From contig NZ_JXSK01000005.1 in the NCBI RefSeq assembly GCF_001083805.1, forward strand, positions 310,001-374,000: a stretch of DNA of 64,000 nt. The letters are read 5' to 3'. The translations under genes were made by a program, and so were the position numbers. Positions 47,410 to 58,852 of the stretch are shown here, piece by piece (the stretch's first letter is position 1; every line of letters starts with the position of its first letter). Under the pieces are notes generated by a model. The model saw nothing but the letters and a program-made list of their open reading frames with translations, was not told the origin of the DNA and did no database searches. Source of the DNA: Photorhabdus luminescens subsp. luminescens (GTDB lineage: Bacteria > Pseudomonadota > Gammaproteobacteria > Enterobacterales > Enterobacteriaceae).

Positions 47410-47716
47410 AATGATTATCTCCCTGAGAAATGCACTGAATATATGGCAGAGGAGATTATACCGATAGCCACTGTTGGTTGACAGGATTAAAAATAATGAC
47501 ATATTTCTGATGGGTTGAACCGAGCTTGCTATTTTGTTACCGATGACGATCCGGTTTGTGAAATAAAATCTAACTTATTATTGAAAGGATGAATTTTTCT
47601 TCAAAGCCCCCGTCGATTGATAGCGTAAATGTAGGTAAATATTGAGCACGATGTTGAAGAGATTATTAGAATTGATTTAGTTTGTGTTGTTGACCTTAAT
47701 AATATAGGAACCCAGA
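47410..47716. other. gap between engB and ppiA
   Basis: About 307 bases upstream of both divergent genes. It contains no credible frame, repeat or hairpin that I can see. It must hold the promoters of engB and ppiA; AGGAACCCAG before ATG 47717 is the ppiA ribosome binding site. Confidence 0.4.
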
Positions 47717-48286
47717 ATGTTTAAACGTATTTTAGTAGCACTTGTAACTGCATATTCTCTGAGCGCAATGGCGCCTCTGGCTTTGGCTGCGGGAGATACC
47801 CATGTGAAGCTGATAACAACGGAGGGTAATATTGAACTGGAGTTAAATAACCAGAAAGCGCCAATTACAACGAAAAACTTTATTGAATACGTCAATGAGG
47901 GTTATTACAACAATACAATCTTCCATCGGGTAATCCCTGGATTTATGGTGCAGGGTGGCGGTTTTACCAAAGATTTGCAGCAGAAAGCGACTAAAGCCGC
48001 TATTAAAAATGAGGCAGATAATGGGCTGCGTAATTTACGCGGAACTATCTCTATGGCGCGTACCGCCGATAAAGACAGCGCTACCAGTCAATTTTTTATT
48101 AATGTAGCAGACAATGCTTTCCTTGATCATGGCCAGCGTGACTTTGGTTATGCAGTATTTGGTAAGGTCGTAAAAGGCATGGATGTTGTGGACAAAATTT
48201 CTCAAGTCAAAACGGAAAACGTTGGTCCATATCAGAATGTACCGGTTAAACCTGTTGTTATTCTGTCTGCGGAGATTATTCCTTAA
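47717..48286 (+). CDS. ppiA: periplasmic peptidyl-prolyl cis-trans isomerase A (cyclophilin)
   Basis: A 189-residue cyclophilin with a signal peptide cleaved after about residue 24 ([10 protein letters not shown]). The catalytic-fold blocks [19 protein letters not shown] and [14 protein letters not shown] are intact. It helps fold exported proteins. It is transcribed alone and faces the YcgJ-like gene; both share the terminator at 48351-48379. Confidence 0.95.
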   Translation: MFKRILVALVTAYSLSAMAPLALAAGDTHVKLITTEGNIELELNNQKAPITTKNFIEYVNEGYYNNTIFHRVIPGFMVQGGGFTKDLQQKATKAAIKNEADNGLRNLRGTISMARTADKDSATSQFFINVADNAFLDHGQRDFGYAVFGKVVKGMDVVDKISQVKTENVGPYQNVPVKPVVILSAEIIP

Positions 48287-48350
48287 TTTTTTTCTATCAC
48301 TTGGGCTGTGGCAGTTTCTGGTCTTCCGGTTAACTCTCATCAGATTAATA

Positions 48351-48379
48351 AACTGGCCTGCATTAAATGAAGGCCAGTT
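48351..48379. terminator. bidirectional terminator between ppiA and the YcgJ-like gene
   Basis: AACTGGCCT (48351-48359) pairs with AGGCCAGTT (48371-48379) around 11 bases. It has T-rich tails in both directions (TTTCG on plus; TTTATT on minus), seven bases from the stop of the minus-strand gene. Confidence 0.75.
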
Positions 48380-48385
48380 TCGCCG

Positions 48386-48736
48386 TTATTCATACATCTT
48401 TTGGGTAAATTCTTTATTTACTTCGGTTCGTGGATAATATCGGTCTTTGTAACATTTTTTCTCTTTACTCTCACAATGTACCCCATTACTTAAAGTGTAA
48501 GATGAAAAGTCGATATCTTTTCCATCACCAAACTCTTTTTTCAGGCGTTGTACCGCTTTTTTTCCTAAATACTTTTCGGTTAATTTTAGCGATAGCCCTT
48601 GTTGATCAGAGCAATATTTTCCTTTTTTATCACAAACCACCCCTTTTTCTGGGAAGAAAATGTTGGCAGTTTTAGTAACAGCCAGCGTGGGGAAGGATAG
48701 TAAAAAAAGAGATGCTATAATCAGTTTTGTCTTCAT
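48386..48736 (-). CDS. secreted YcgJ-like protein (Fels-1 domain type)
   Basis: A 116-residue exported protein with a signal peptide (MKTKLIIASLFLLSFPTLA). The mature part has four conserved cysteines in two pairs (VVCDKKGKYCSD and VHCESKEKKCYKD), so disulfides made by DsbA are likely, and it includes LTEKYLGKKAVQRL, which matches YcgJ and Fels-1-domain proteins. The function of the family is unknown; it is periplasmic or extracellular. It is convergent with ppiA. Confidence 0.72.
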   Translation of the reverse strand: MKTKLIIASLFLLSFPTLAVTKTANIFFPEKGVVCDKKGKYCSDQQGLSLKLTEKYLGKKAVQRLKKEFGDGKDIDFSSYTLSNGVHCESKEKKCYKDRYYPRTEVNKEFTQKMYE

Positions 48737-48979
48737 AACAATTACCTTTACTTATTGAATATCGAAATAGAGCATATGTTTTGTCGGGTATGAGAGTAAG
48801 TTGATTGAGGAAAAAGCAGCCATTGATTTTGTTGTACTATGCTACAAATATTGATGTGCTATGATAGCCGCCCCGTTGTCGCGAGGCCGTTTTACCTGGA
48901 GCCAGTTGTGCAGGATAAACAAATTGCAGGAGTGGCAGGGCAACAAATACAGCGATAAAAATGAGTAGGATAGACTCCT

Positions 48980-49555
48980 ATGTTACTAATAATAGATAAC
49001 TATGATTCTTTTACATATAACTTATATCAATATTTTTGTGAATTGGGTACAGATGTTTTAGTTAAGCGCAATGATGAATTGCAACTTGAAGATATTGAGA
49101 GATTGATGCCTACTCATTTGGTGATTTCCCCAGGCCCTTGTACCCCAAATGAGGCAGGAATTTCTCTGGCTGCGATTTCTCATTTTTCGGATAAATTGCC
49201 GATTCTTGGTGTTTGCCTTGGACATCAGGCAATTGGGCAGGCGTTTGGCGCCAGAGTGGTGAAAGCCAGGGAAGTGATGCATGGAAAAACTTCTGCTATT
49301 CACCATAATCAGCAAGGTGTGTTCAAAGGGCTTAACCGGCCATTAACTGCGACTCGTTACCATTCGTTGGTGATTGCCGCGGAGACATTACCTGCCTCAT
49401 TTGAAGTCACCGCATGGAGCCAGCATAACGGCAACGTCGATGAAATTATGGGCATTCGTCATCGCACTTTACCGCTGGAAGGGGTGCAGTTCCATCCTGA
49501 AAGTATTCTCAGTGAACAAGGTCACCAGTTACTGAGCAACTTTCTGAGATATTAA
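48980..49555 (+). CDS. pabA: aminodeoxychorismate synthase, glutamine amidotransferase subunit
   Basis: A 191-residue class I glutaminase that supplies ammonia to PabB for p-aminobenzoate and folate synthesis. The catalytic triad is C79 ([10 protein letters not shown]), H172 and E174 (FHPESIL). TrpG is a close relative, but the length, the [18 protein letters not shown] start and the argD neighbour identify PabA. It lies before argD as in E. coli (fic-pabA-argD); fic is absent here. Confidence 0.93.
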   Translation: MLLIIDNYDSFTYNLYQYFCELGTDVLVKRNDELQLEDIERLMPTHLVISPGPCTPNEAGISLAAISHFSDKLPILGVCLGHQAIGQAFGARVVKAREVMHGKTSAIHHNQQGVFKGLNRPLTATRYHSLVIAAETLPASFEVTAWSQHNGNVDEIMGIRHRTLPLEGVQFHPESILSEQGHQLLSNFLRY

Positions 49556-49662
49556 CCAGATATCATAATTTCTTCATTTATCCATCTTTTTCATTTGCCC
49601 ATCTTTGATTTTTTATGCATATTCAGTGAGTATAATTTCACTTCTGAATGGTGTATATATAA

Positions 49663-50889
<1,227 letters not shown>

Positions 50890-50904
50890 TTAAGCACAAG
50901 AGAA

Positions 50905-50928
50905 ATCAGCGCAGGATTATGCGCTGAT
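50905..50928. terminator. hairpin between convergent argD and crp
   Basis: ATCAGCGCA (50905-50913... arms overlap AATCAGCGCA) pairs with TGCGCTGAT (50920-50928) around GGATTA. On the minus strand it runs into TTTCTCTT, so it can end crp transcripts; on the plus strand the T-tail is weak. Confidence 0.65.
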
Positions 50929-50938
50929 TAATCAAGCG

Positions 50939-51571
50939 TTAACGTGTACCGTAAACAACGATAGTTTTACCATGTGCGGAGATCAAGTTTTGATCTTCTA
51001 GCATTTTCAGAATACGACCAACTGTTTCGCGGGAACAGCCAACAATCTGACCAATTTCCTGACGCGTGATTTTGATTTGCATTCCGTCCGGGTGGGTCAT
51101 TGCATCTGGTTGTTTCGCCAGATTCAATAAAGTTTGGGCAATCCGGCCGGTAACATCTAGGAAAGCCAGATTACCGACTTTCTCAGAAGTTGTTTGCAAA
51201 CGGTTTGCCATTTGGGCAGATAAACGCATCAAAATATCCGGGTTTACCTGAATCAGTTGACGGAATTTTTTATAGGAGATTTCAGCCACTTCACAGGCGC
51301 TTTTGGCCCGTACCCAGGCTGTACGCTCTTGCCCCTCTTCAAATAATCCAAGTTCACCAATGAAATCCCCCTGATTTAAATAGGAGAGGATCATCTCTTT
51401 ACCTTCTTCATCTTTAATCAAAACTGCAACAGAGCCTTTTACGATGTAGTAAAGCGTCTCTGCTTTTTCGCCTTGATGAATAAGCGTACTTTTAGATGGA
51501 TATTTATGAATATGGCAGTGTGACAAAAACCATTCAAGAGTCGGGTCTGTTTGTGGCTTGCCGAGAACCAT
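50939..51571 (-). CDS. crp: cAMP receptor protein
   Basis: A 210-residue global regulator that binds DNA as a cAMP-loaded dimer. Apart from a few residues it reads as the E. coli protein: cAMP pocket [18 protein letters not shown], and recognition helix in [23 protein letters not shown] about eight bases before ATG 51571 fits; ATG 51580 would add three residues. It controls, among others, Spot 42 and probably the murQP and tau units here. Confidence 0.98.
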   Translation of the reverse strand: MVLGKPQTDPTLEWFLSHCHIHKYPSKSTLIHQGEKAETLYYIVKGSVAVLIKDEEGKEMILSYLNQGDFIGELGLFEEGQERTAWVRAKSACEVAEISYKKFRQLIQVNPDILMRLSAQMANRLQTTSEKVGNLAFLDVTGRIAQTLLNLAKQPDAMTHPDGMQIKITRQEIGQIVGCSRETVGRILKMLEDQNLISAHGKTIVVYGTR

Positions 51572-51889
51572 TCGTTTCATCCTCTGTTGTTATCGCTGCC
51601 TAAATAACACGAGAATCTAAAAGTTTCTCGTCAGGCTGGCTTATAAAGACACTAGCTTAACATATTAGTTTGCTGAAAAACCGATAGGTAAGGGTTTTAT
51701 ATAGGTTATTTGAAATTTGAACCTTAGAGTATTGAGCTTAACCTATAACCCGGCCCGCTTCTTTTTTTAACACAGGAAAAGGCTTCTGTCTTGTCTTGTA
51801 TTGTTTCAGCATAATAAACTGCTCATTAGATTGCCAGTTTAATACTGAAAGAGTAGGCTTGGATGCAAAGAACGACTTAAGAGGTATTT
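51572..51889. other. gap between crp and yhfA
   Basis: About 318 bases of divergent upstream DNA. E. coli crp is autoregulated from this kind of region, but I find no convincing TGTGA-N6-TCACA site here by eye. AAGAGG lies before the yhfA start. Confidence 0.4.
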
Positions 51890-52297
51890 ATGCAAGCGCG
51901 GGTAAAATGGGTTGAAGGATTGTCTCTTTTGGGGGAGTCATCTTCTGGTCATCAGATCATGATGGATGGTAATGCCGGCGATAAAGCGCCAAGCCCAATG
52001 GAAATGGTATTAATGGCAGCCGGTGGTTGCAGTACGATTGATGTCGTTTCTATTTTGCAGAAAGGCAGGTATGACATAAGAGATTGTGAAGTAAAATTAA
52101 CTTCCCGCCGTCGTGAAGAGGCGCCACGCTTGTTTACTCATATTAATCTGCATTTTATTGTTACGGGCAAGGATTTAACAGATAAAGCGGTTGAACGTGC
52201 CGTCATGCTGTCCGCGGAAAAATATTGCTCTGTTTCATTGATGTTAGGGAAATCAGTTGAAATTACCCACAGTTTTGAAATTAAAGGTATAGATTGA
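51890..52297 (+). CDS. yhfA: OsmC-like protein YhfA
   Basis: A 135-residue OsmC/Ohr-fold protein with the two family cysteines C47 (AAGGCSTIDV) and C113 (EKYCSVSL), which could act as thiol peroxidase residues, though YhfA has no proven substrate. It is divergent from crp, as in E. coli. The length is as expected. A terminator follows at 52327-52352. Confidence 0.92.
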   Translation: MQARVKWVEGLSLLGESSSGHQIMMDGNAGDKAPSPMEMVLMAAGGCSTIDVVSILQKGRYDIRDCEVKLTSRRREEAPRLFTHINLHFIVTGKDLTDKAVERAVMLSAEKYCSVSLMLGKSVEITHSFEIKGID

Positions 52298-52326
52298 GAA
52301 ATTATTTCTTGATTAAGAAATAACAG

Positions 52327-52359
52327 CAGGTAACTAATATTTCAGTTACCTGTTTTCTT
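52327..52359 (+). terminator. rho-independent terminator of yhfA
   Basis: CAGGTAACT (52327-52335) pairs with AGTTACCTG (52344-52352) around eight bases, followed by TTTTCTT, 30 bases after the yhfA stop. Confidence 0.82.
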
Positions 52360-52422
52360 AACTGAAAAATATAAGGCGTAAATTTTAAGTGCCGGATTTT
52401 CTAAATTTATCTCAGACGTTGA

Positions 52423-53292
52423 TTAACAAATCTTTTCCCCTTCCAGCAGTCGCTGTACCAATGGCGTCATAATTAATTCCATTGCTAATCCCATTTTTCC
52501 GCCGGGGACCACGATGGTATTAATGCTTGAAACGAATGAGCCTTGTAACATTGCTAACAAGTATGGGAAATCAATTTGAGTCAGATCACGGAAACGGATG
52601 ACAATGAAACTTTCATCCAATGATGGAATGGCTTTAGCTGAAAATGGGTTGGATGTATCAACGGTAGGGACACGTTGGAAGTTGATATGTGTTCGTGAGA
52701 ATTGTGGCGTAATGTAGTTGATATAATCATCCATAGAACGCACGACGGAATCCATCACGGCTTCCTGTGAATGCCCCCGTTCTCCGGTATCGCGGATGAG
52801 TTTCTGTATCCATTCAAGGTTGACAATCGGCACGACGCCCACCAGCAGATCAACATGGCTGGCGACATTATGCTGTGGTGTGACAACACCGCCGTGCAGA
52901 CCTTCATAAAACAGCACATCGGTCTGCTTGGGTAAAGATTCCCACGGCGTAAATGTACCGGGGAGCTGGTTGTAAGGGACGGCGTCGTCATAGGTATGAA
53001 GGTACTTGCGCCGGCGGCCTTCACCGGTTTCACCATAGTCAATCATGGTTTTTTCCAGCATGCCAAAATCATTGGCTTCCGGCCCAAAATAACTGATATG
53101 TCTGCCTTGCTCTTTGGCTTTACGGATTGCGGCATCCATTTCAGGACGGGTGTAACGGTGGAAACTATCTCCTTCTATCTGTGCTGCGCTGATGTTAAGT
53201 TGCTGGAAAATCTTACGGAAAGCTAAACTGGTGGTGGTGGTTCCGGCGCCGCTGGAGCCGGTAATTGCAATAATCGGATGTTTGGCGGACAT
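52423..53292 (-). CDS. prkB: phosphoribulokinase-like protein PrkB
   Basis: A 289-residue P-loop kinase with GSSGAGTTTT near residue 13, which fits the phosphoribulokinase/uridine kinase fold. In heterotrophic enterobacteria it lacks a Calvin cycle and its real substrate is not established. It carries the FYEGLHGGV and HINFQRVPTVDTSNPF blocks. It is the third gene after yheT and yheU, the order found in E. coli. Confidence 0.92.
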   Translation of the reverse strand: MSAKHPIIAITGSSGAGTTTTSLAFRKIFQQLNISAAQIEGDSFHRYTRPEMDAAIRKAKEQGRHISYFGPEANDFGMLEKTMIDYGETGEGRRRKYLHTYDDAVPYNQLPGTFTPWESLPKQTDVLFYEGLHGGVVTPQHNVASHVDLLVGVVPIVNLEWIQKLIRDTGERGHSQEAVMDSVVRSMDDYINYITPQFSRTHINFQRVPTVDTSNPFSAKAIPSLDESFIVIRFRDLTQIDFPYLLAMLQGSFVSSINTIVVPGGKMGLAMELIMTPLVQRLLEGEKIC

Positions 53293-53310
53293 ACAGTAAA
53301 CTCCATAATA

Positions 53311-53529
53311 TTAAGGATGGAACATTTCTTTTGGCACAATATTGATGCTCTCATGCAGTTCAGACCACACTAGCATAACATCTCCCCGTTCCAACTGACG
53401 GCGTATGTCAGCGACCTTCTGCTCCAGCGATTTTTCATCTTCGCCATAGTCAGTGCCTTCCCGCAGGACAAAGCTCTCTATCAAATTTAGCAGAGTTTCT
53501 GGTTCCAGTTGTTGCCACGGAATAATCAT
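53311..53529 (-). CDS. yheU: conserved protein YheU
   Basis: A 72-residue protein of unknown function. It begins [20 protein letters not shown] and matches E. coli YheU over its whole length ([32 protein letters not shown]). The start at 53529 was chosen because it overlaps the yheT stop and gives this length; the open frame extends farther upstream. It is probably co-translated with yheT. Confidence 0.9.
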   Translation of the reverse strand: MIIPWQQLEPETLLNLIESFVLREGTDYGEDEKSLEQKVADIRRQLERGDVMLVWSELHESINIVPKEMFHP

Positions 53530-54506
53530 TGTGGTTGCTCCAGATAAGATGACAGCCAATTTGGGATGCGTTGTTCCAGCCACATTTGTGGTTTCTTCAA
53601 CGAACCGCTGACAAAGCCGACATGTCCACCATATTCTGTCGTTTGGTATTCAATATTTTTGGGTAACATTTTGAGATCAGGGACAACTTCCGGCGCCATA
53701 AAGGGATCGTCTTTAGCATGAATAATCAGCAGCGGCACAGTAATATCAGGCAGACGCGGCAGAGCGCTGCACTGGCGGTAGTAATCCGCTGCATTTTTAA
53801 AGCCGTGGATCTTTGCGGTCACAATTTCATCAAATTCTCGAATGTGTTTCAATCTTTTTACCTGAGACAGATTAATGGGGAGTGAACCGGGGTAGCGTAA
53901 TAGTTTGCGGGTGGCATTACGTTTCAGGCTATTCAGTAAATAGCGTTCATAAACTTGAGAAAATCCTTTTTCTATCCGCAGGGAACAGGCTTCCAGCATC
54001 AAAGGGGCGGAAACAATGACGGCAGCATTGATCTGGGCGTTTGTTTTTTCTTCTGCCAGATAGCAGGCTAGCATATTACCGCCGACTGAATAACCTACGG
54101 CTGAGGTGGGAGCATCACCGTAGGTCTGTTTTAACCAGCTCAGAAAATAGCGGGCATCGTTTGTTTCGCCAGAATGATAGAGACGTTTTTGGCGGTTCGG
54201 TTCGCCACTGCATCCGCGAAAATGCATGACAACGCCAAGCCAGCCTTTTTCCTGGCAGATATGAAGCAAACCGTGGGCATAAGGGCTGTGAAAACTGCCT
54301 TCCAGACCATGAAACAGGATCAGTCGTGGCTTATGTGCTGCGGTGGCGGGATCTTCACTCCACGCCAGATCAACAAAATCGTTATCCGGTAAATTAAGTC
54401 GTTGCCAATAGGGTTGCAGTTCAGGATACCGCCGCACCAGACGCGGGAGTAGTGTCTGCAAATGCGGATTACTGGCTCCGGTGAGAGGACGAAAGATATC
54501 AGTCAT
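53526..54506 (-). CDS. yheT: alpha/beta hydrolase YheT
   Basis: A 326-residue hydrolase with nucleophile S140 in GYSVGGN, an acid in HAKDDPFM and a histidine in YGGHVGF. The family members are esterases of unknown substrate. [17 protein letters not shown] marks the oxyanion segment. It begins the yheT-yheU-prkB unit on the minus strand. Confidence 0.93.
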   Translation of the reverse strand: MTDIFRPLTGASNPHLQTLLPRLVRRYPELQPYWQRLNLPDNDFVDLAWSEDPATAAHKPRLILFHGLEGSFHSPYAHGLLHICQEKGWLGVVMHFRGCSGEPNRQKRLYHSGETNDARYFLSWLKQTYGDAPTSAVGYSVGGNMLACYLAEEKTNAQINAAVIVSAPLMLEACSLRIEKGFSQVYERYLLNSLKRNATRKLLRYPGSLPINLSQVKRLKHIREFDEIVTAKIHGFKNAADYYRQCSALPRLPDITVPLLIIHAKDDPFMAPEVVPDLKMLPKNIEYQTTEYGGHVGFVSGSLKKPQMWLEQRIPNWLSSYLEQPQ

Positions 54507-54610
54507 AATGGTTTCGAGTTAAATTGATTAGTTATCTTGTATGGTGAATAACATACTGATATTTTCTGTTAAAGGGAAACGCCATTATTCAGGATGAAAG
54601 GTAACTCTTC

Positions 54611-55219
54611 ATGACAGCAAGCCTGATTTTTTCATTAACAACTTTTTTGTTTATTTCTGCCATTACGCCGGGTCCAAACAACATGTTGCTGACTTCATCA
54701 GGTGCTAACTTCGGCTTTATCCGCTCTTTGGGGTTGCTCTTTGGCGTTGTTCTGGGCATGCAGACGATTTTATATCTGGCTGCTTTCGGAATAGCGGCAT
54801 TGCTATTGATCTATCCTGCTATTCACACGGTGATGAAAATTGCAGGTAGCCTCTATTTGCTATGGTTAGCATGGAAAACGGCAACAGCCAGTTACCGGCG
54901 TCTGGATACCAAAGATAGCGCGGTTATCAAGCCAGTGCGCTGGTATCAAGGTTGGTTATTGCAGTTTTTGAATCCGAAAGCCTGGCTGATGGGGTTAGGC
55001 GCGGTTGGCAGCTACAGTATTGCCGGTGAGCACTACCTCTATTCCATCATCGTGATCAGTATTGCGGTGATGTTTATTAATTTCTTGTGCGGCATGGTGT
55101 GGGCGGGTTTTGGTTCGCTGATAGGGACGTTACTCCGTAGTCGCAATGCTTGGTTTATTTTCAATATTATGATGGGCATATTGACGGCAACTTGTGTGCC
55201 ATTGATTTGGCTTGGGTAA
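54611..55219 (+). CDS. LysE/RhtB-family amino-acid exporter
   Basis: A 202-residue inner-membrane protein with about six hydrophobic helices and the family signature TPGPNNMLL near residue 20 (SAITPGPNNMLLTSSGANFG). Members export amino acids such as homoserine, threonine or cysteine; the substrate here cannot be told. The EamB (YfiK) subgroup is possible. It is divergent from yheT and precedes the tau operon without clear linkage. Confidence 0.85.
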   Translation: MTASLIFSLTTFLFISAITPGPNNMLLTSSGANFGFIRSLGLLFGVVLGMQTILYLAAFGIAALLLIYPAIHTVMKIAGSLYLLWLAWKTATASYRRLDTKDSAVIKPVRWYQGWLLQFLNPKAWLMGLGAVGSYSIAGEHYLYSIIVISIAVMFINFLCGMVWAGFGSLIGTLLRSRNAWFIFNIMMGILTATCVPLIWLG

Positions 55220-55342
55220 TTCAGGTAGCTAATTGCGTTTTTCGTTATAGAAAATATTATTTTATTCTTTTTTACTTTGGCAAATATCTACAACACTTAT
55301 TCTGATGTCCCTCGTCTTTTTTATGACATTGGAGGTATTTAA

Positions 55343-56362
55343 GTGGGTAGATCCGCTCTTGTGGTTTATCTTTTTTTTCTGGTGCTTTTGCTGCTGGTTC
55401 CTGTTGTTCAGGCGAGCAGCCAGCAAGTAACGATTGCTTATCAAACTTCACCAGAGCCGGCAAAAGTTGCTCAATATAACGGCGATTTTGCCCGACAATC
55501 TGGGGTTGATGTTCAATGGCGGAAATTTGACAGCGGTTCTGCTGTGCTGCGAGCATTAGCTTCTGGTGATGTGCAGATAGGCAATATGGGTTCTAGTCCG
55601 TTAGCGGTTGCTGCCAGCCAAAAATTGCCGGTAAAAATTTTTCTCATTGCTTCCCAGTTAGGGCGATCGGAAGCACTGATTGTTAATCAAAAAATCACTG
55701 AGCCTTCTCAGCTTATCGGCAAGCGAATTGCTGTTCCTTTCATTTCTACTGCCCACTACAGCCTATTGGCGGCATTGCATCACTGGCAGATAGATTCAAA
55801 GCTGATCAAGATTATTAATCTACAACCACCAGCGATTGTCGCCGCATGGAAGCGCGGCGATATTGATGGTGCTTTTGTCTGGTTACCTGCCGTGAATGAA
55901 TTAGCTGCAACAGGTCGTGTACTGACTGATGCCGCACAAATTGCTCAATGGGGAGCGCCAACGCTGGACGTATGGGTTGTCCGTAATGATTTCGCGGAAC
56001 AACACCCTGCATTGGTCACGATGTTCGTGAAAAGTGTACTGGATGAAAATCATCGCTATCTCACTTCTCCTGAAAAATGGCTAGCAAATAAAGAGAATAT
56101 TGCAGCGGTATCGAGACTGAGTGGTCTATCGGAGGACAAAATCAGTCAATGGATACTCACCAATCGTTACCTGAATGCTGATCAACAGTTGAATTTATTA
56201 GGGACAGAGATGGAGAAAGTCGTTCGTGATACGGCTAAATTTCTGCAACAGCAAGGTAAAGTTTCACAGGTTGCTGATAATTATCAGAATTATGTGACAG
56301 ATAAATTTATCAAGGATATCGTTTCATCAACCACGGCAGGAGGGAACGATGCTACAAATTAG
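55343..56362 (+). CDS. tauA: taurine ABC transporter substrate-binding protein TauA
   Basis: A 339-residue periplasmic protein with a signal peptide ([20 protein letters not shown]). It binds taurine, with the family blocks [41 protein letters not shown] and [26 protein letters not shown] 55343 follows GGAGG by six bases. The stop overlaps tauB by 14 bases. It is the first gene of the sulfonate uptake operon, normally induced by sulfur starvation through Cbl and CysB. Confidence 0.93.
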   Translation: MGRSALVVYLFFLVLLLLVPVVQASSQQVTIAYQTSPEPAKVAQYNGDFARQSGVDVQWRKFDSGSAVLRALASGDVQIGNMGSSPLAVAASQKLPVKIFLIASQLGRSEALIVNQKITEPSQLIGKRIAVPFISTAHYSLLAALHHWQIDSKLIKIINLQPPAIVAAWKRGDIDGAFVWLPAVNELAATGRVLTDAAQIAQWGAPTLDVWVVRNDFAEQHPALVTMFVKSVLDENHRYLTSPEKWLANKENIAAVSRLSGLSEDKISQWILTNRYLNADQQLNLLGTEMEKVVRDTAKFLQQQGKVSQVADNYQNYVTDKFIKDIVSSTTAGGNDATN

Positions 56363-57116
56363 TGGCTTAACAGCCAGATATCAGGACGAAGAAGTGCTTC
56401 GTGATATTAGTTTTGATATTACCGCCGGGCAATTTGTAGTGATCCTTGGGCCATCCGGCTGCGGCAAAACAACCTTGTTGAATCTGATTGCGGGTTTTCT
56501 TACGCCTTGCTCCGGTGATATTTGGCTGAACGGTAAACCAGTAACTGGCCCCGGCATAGAACGCGGTGTGGTGTTTCAACATGAGGGATTGATGCCGTGG
56601 CTGAATGTGTTGGATAACGTGGCTTTGGGGCTGAAATTTGCCGGGGTTCCTAAAAAACAGCGATTGGAGACTGCCCGGCAAATCATTCATCAGGTTGGTT
56701 TGAGTGATTACGAAGATAAATATATTTGGCAACTGTCTGGCGGCCAGCGACAGCGGGTAGGTATTGCGCGTGCACTGGCGGTGGAGCCTCAACTATTACT
56801 GCTGGATGAGCCGTTTGCAGCGCTGGATGCTTATACCAGAGAACAGATGCAGGAGCTGCTGCTGACTATCTGGCGTGACAGTAAAAAACAGTGTTTGTTG
56901 ATTACTCACGATATTGAGGAAGCCATATTCATGGCAAATGATCTGTATTTAATGGAATCTTCGCCGGGAAGAATTGTTGAACGGATTACCCTCGATTTTG
57001 GTCAACGATTTGCTGATGGGGAATGTAGCCGCAGCATTAAATCTGATCCCAATTTTATTATCTGCCGTGAATATGTGCTGGAACGCGTGTTCAGATACCG
57101 GAGGGTTTTGGTATGA
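56349..57116 (+). CDS. tauB: taurine ABC transporter ATP-binding protein TauB
   Basis: A 255-residue ATPase with Walker A GPSGCGKT (34-41), the [15 protein letters not shown] signature and Walker [13 protein letters not shown]. It powers taurine import. The AGGAGG box lies inside tauA. It overlaps tauC by four bases (ATGA). Confidence 0.94.
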   Translation: MLQISGLTARYQDEEVLRDISFDITAGQFVVILGPSGCGKTTLLNLIAGFLTPCSGDIWLNGKPVTGPGIERGVVFQHEGLMPWLNVLDNVALGLKFAGVPKKQRLETARQIIHQVGLSDYEDKYIWQLSGGQRQRVGIARALAVEPQLLLLDEPFAALDAYTREQMQELLLTIWRDSKKQCLLITHDIEEAIFMANDLYLMESSPGRIVERITLDFGQRFADGECSRSIKSDPNFIICREYVLERVFRYRRVLV

Positions 57117-57961
57117 ACCTTTATCAAGAGCGGGAAATCGGAGTGGTGACCCTGCTGAAAAATAGTAAAAGACGTTTTAAACCGATTCCTGTTGGGGTGC
57201 TATGGCGATTGGTTACCGTTGTTACTTTATTATTTATCTGGTGGCTGGTGACAACATTTGGCTTGATTGAATCCGTATTATTACCGGCGCCGGGTCAGGT
57301 GGTACATCAACTAATGACCGCAGCGAGTGAGCAAGGGTTTATGGGGGCGACGTTATGGCAACATTTAGCAGCCAGTCTGAGCAGAATGTTGCTGGCTTTA
57401 TTAGCCGCGGTAGCCATTGCTATTCCGGTAGGAATAGCAATGGGACTGAATGAAAAAATTCGGGCGGTGATAGATCCTTTGATTGAGCTGTACCGACCTG
57501 TTCCACCATTAGCTTATTTACCCTTGATTGTTATCTGGTTTGGGATTGGAGAAACCTCAAAGGTTTTACTGATCTGGCTAGCAATTTTCGCGCCGGTTAC
57601 CTTGTCTACCGTGGTGGGGGTACAGAATGTTGAGCAAGTGCGAATAAGAGCTGCACAGGCGTTGGGCGCCAGTCGCTGGCAATTGCTGAAACACGTAATC
57701 TTTCCTAATGCCTTGCCGGAGCTATTGACAGGTCTGCGTATCGGCCTTGGCGTTGGTTGGTCAACTTTAGTCGCCGCAGAACTGATTGCCGCCACACAAG
57801 GGCTAGGCTTTATGGTGCAATCGGCGGGTGAGTTTCTGGCAACCGATATGGTGGTGGCGGGTATCATTGTCATTGCATTGATTGCATGTGGCTTAGAGTT
57901 GGGATTGCGGGCCATTCAACGTCACTTAATGCCGTGGCATGGAGTAAACCGTCATGAATGA
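57113..57961 (+). CDS. tauC: taurine ABC transporter permease TauC
   Basis: A 282-residue inner-membrane permease with about six helices and the EAA loop [20 protein letters not shown] that couples to TauB. There is an N-terminal extension of about 20 basic residues before the first helix. The start overlaps tauB and the stop overlaps tauD by eight bases. Confidence 0.93.
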   Translation: MNLYQEREIGVVTLLKNSKRRFKPIPVGVLWRLVTVVTLLFIWWLVTTFGLIESVLLPAPGQVVHQLMTAASEQGFMGATLWQHLAASLSRMLLALLAAVAIAIPVGIAMGLNEKIRAVIDPLIELYRPVPPLAYLPLIVIWFGIGETSKVLLIWLAIFAPVTLSTVVGVQNVEQVRIRAAQALGASRWQLLKHVIFPNALPELLTGLRIGLGVGWSTLVAAELIAATQGLGFMVQSAGEFLATDMVVAGIIVIALIACGLELGLRAIQRHLMPWHGVNRHE

Positions 57962-58823
57962 ACGTCTGAAAATTATCCCATTAGGACCTTATATTGGCGC
58001 GCTTGTGGAACAGACCAATCTCACTAAACCGATGACAGATATTCAGTTTGAACAACTGTATCATGCGCTGTTAAAGCATCAGGTATTATTCTTTCGTAAT
58101 CAACCTATTACGCCAATACAGCAACGTGATTTGGCAGGCCAATTTGGTGATTTACATATTCATCCGGTTTACCCTCATGCACCAGAAAGTGAAGAGATTA
58201 TTGTTTTGGATACCCATGATAACAATCCGCCTGATAATGATAACTGGCATACGGATGTGACTTTCATTGAAACACCACCGATGGGCGCGATTCTCGCGGC
58301 TAAAAAGGTTCCGCCGTTTGGTGGAGATACGCTGTGGTGCAGTGGTATAGCTGCGTTCGAAGCATTGTCAGAGTCTTTCAAAACATTGCTGATAGGGCTT
58401 GAGGCGGAGCATGATTTCACTAAATCTTTTCCTGAACATCGACATCGCAGCTCTCAAGAGCTACATCAGCGTTGGTTAGCGGGTAAAGAGAAAAACCCGC
58501 CTCTGTTACATCCAGTTGTCAGAACACATCCCGTTTCTGGTCGTTTAGCGCTGTTTGTTAATGAAGGCTTCACCACCCGGATTGTTGGTCTCAGTGATAA
58601 GGAGAGTGAAGCGATTTTGAACTTTCTATTTGCTCATGTTACTAAACCTGAGTTTCAGGTACGTTGGCGCTGGCAGGAGGATGACATTGCTATTTGGGAT
58701 AACCGGGTGACTCAGCACTATGCTAATGCGGATTACCTGCCTCAGCGCAGGATTATGCACCGAGCGACGATTCTGGGTGACAAGCCACGTTATTTTTGTG
58801 AGGCCAATGAAAAAGTGAGTTGA
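57954..58823 (+). CDS. tauD: taurine dioxygenase TauD
   Basis: A 289-residue Fe(II)/2-oxoglutarate dioxygenase that releases sulfite from taurine for sulfur supply. The iron ligands are H99, D101 (NWHTDVTF) and H255, and the 2-oxoglutarate arginine is R270 (QRRIMHRATI). These match E. coli TauD numbering. It ends the tau operon at a terminator shared with murP. Confidence 0.95.
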   Translation: MNERLKIIPLGPYIGALVEQTNLTKPMTDIQFEQLYHALLKHQVLFFRNQPITPIQQRDLAGQFGDLHIHPVYPHAPESEEIIVLDTHDNNPPDNDNWHTDVTFIETPPMGAILAAKKVPPFGGDTLWCSGIAAFEALSESFKTLLIGLEAEHDFTKSFPEHRHRSSQELHQRWLAGKEKNPPLLHPVVRTHPVSGRLALFVNEGFTTRIVGLSDKESEAILNFLFAHVTKPEFQVRWRWQEDDIAIWDNRVTQHYANADYLPQRRIMHRATILGDKPRYFCEANEKVS

Positions 58824-58852
58824 TAGCGAATGAAGGGAGTCATTCGCTATCA
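58821..58852. terminator. bidirectional terminator between tauD and murP
   Basis: TGATAGCGAATGA (58821-58833) pairs exactly with TCATTCGCTATCA (58840-58852) around AGGGAG. The hairpin includes the tauD stop codon and ends one base before the murP stop. It is an unusually compact border between convergent genes. The T-tails are weak. Confidence 0.7.

Noticed and set aside
49609-49660. ArgR box pair before argD
   Set aside because: Only half-sites ATTCA and TGAAT are present; the opposite halves match poorly and the spacing between them is wrong for ARG boxes.
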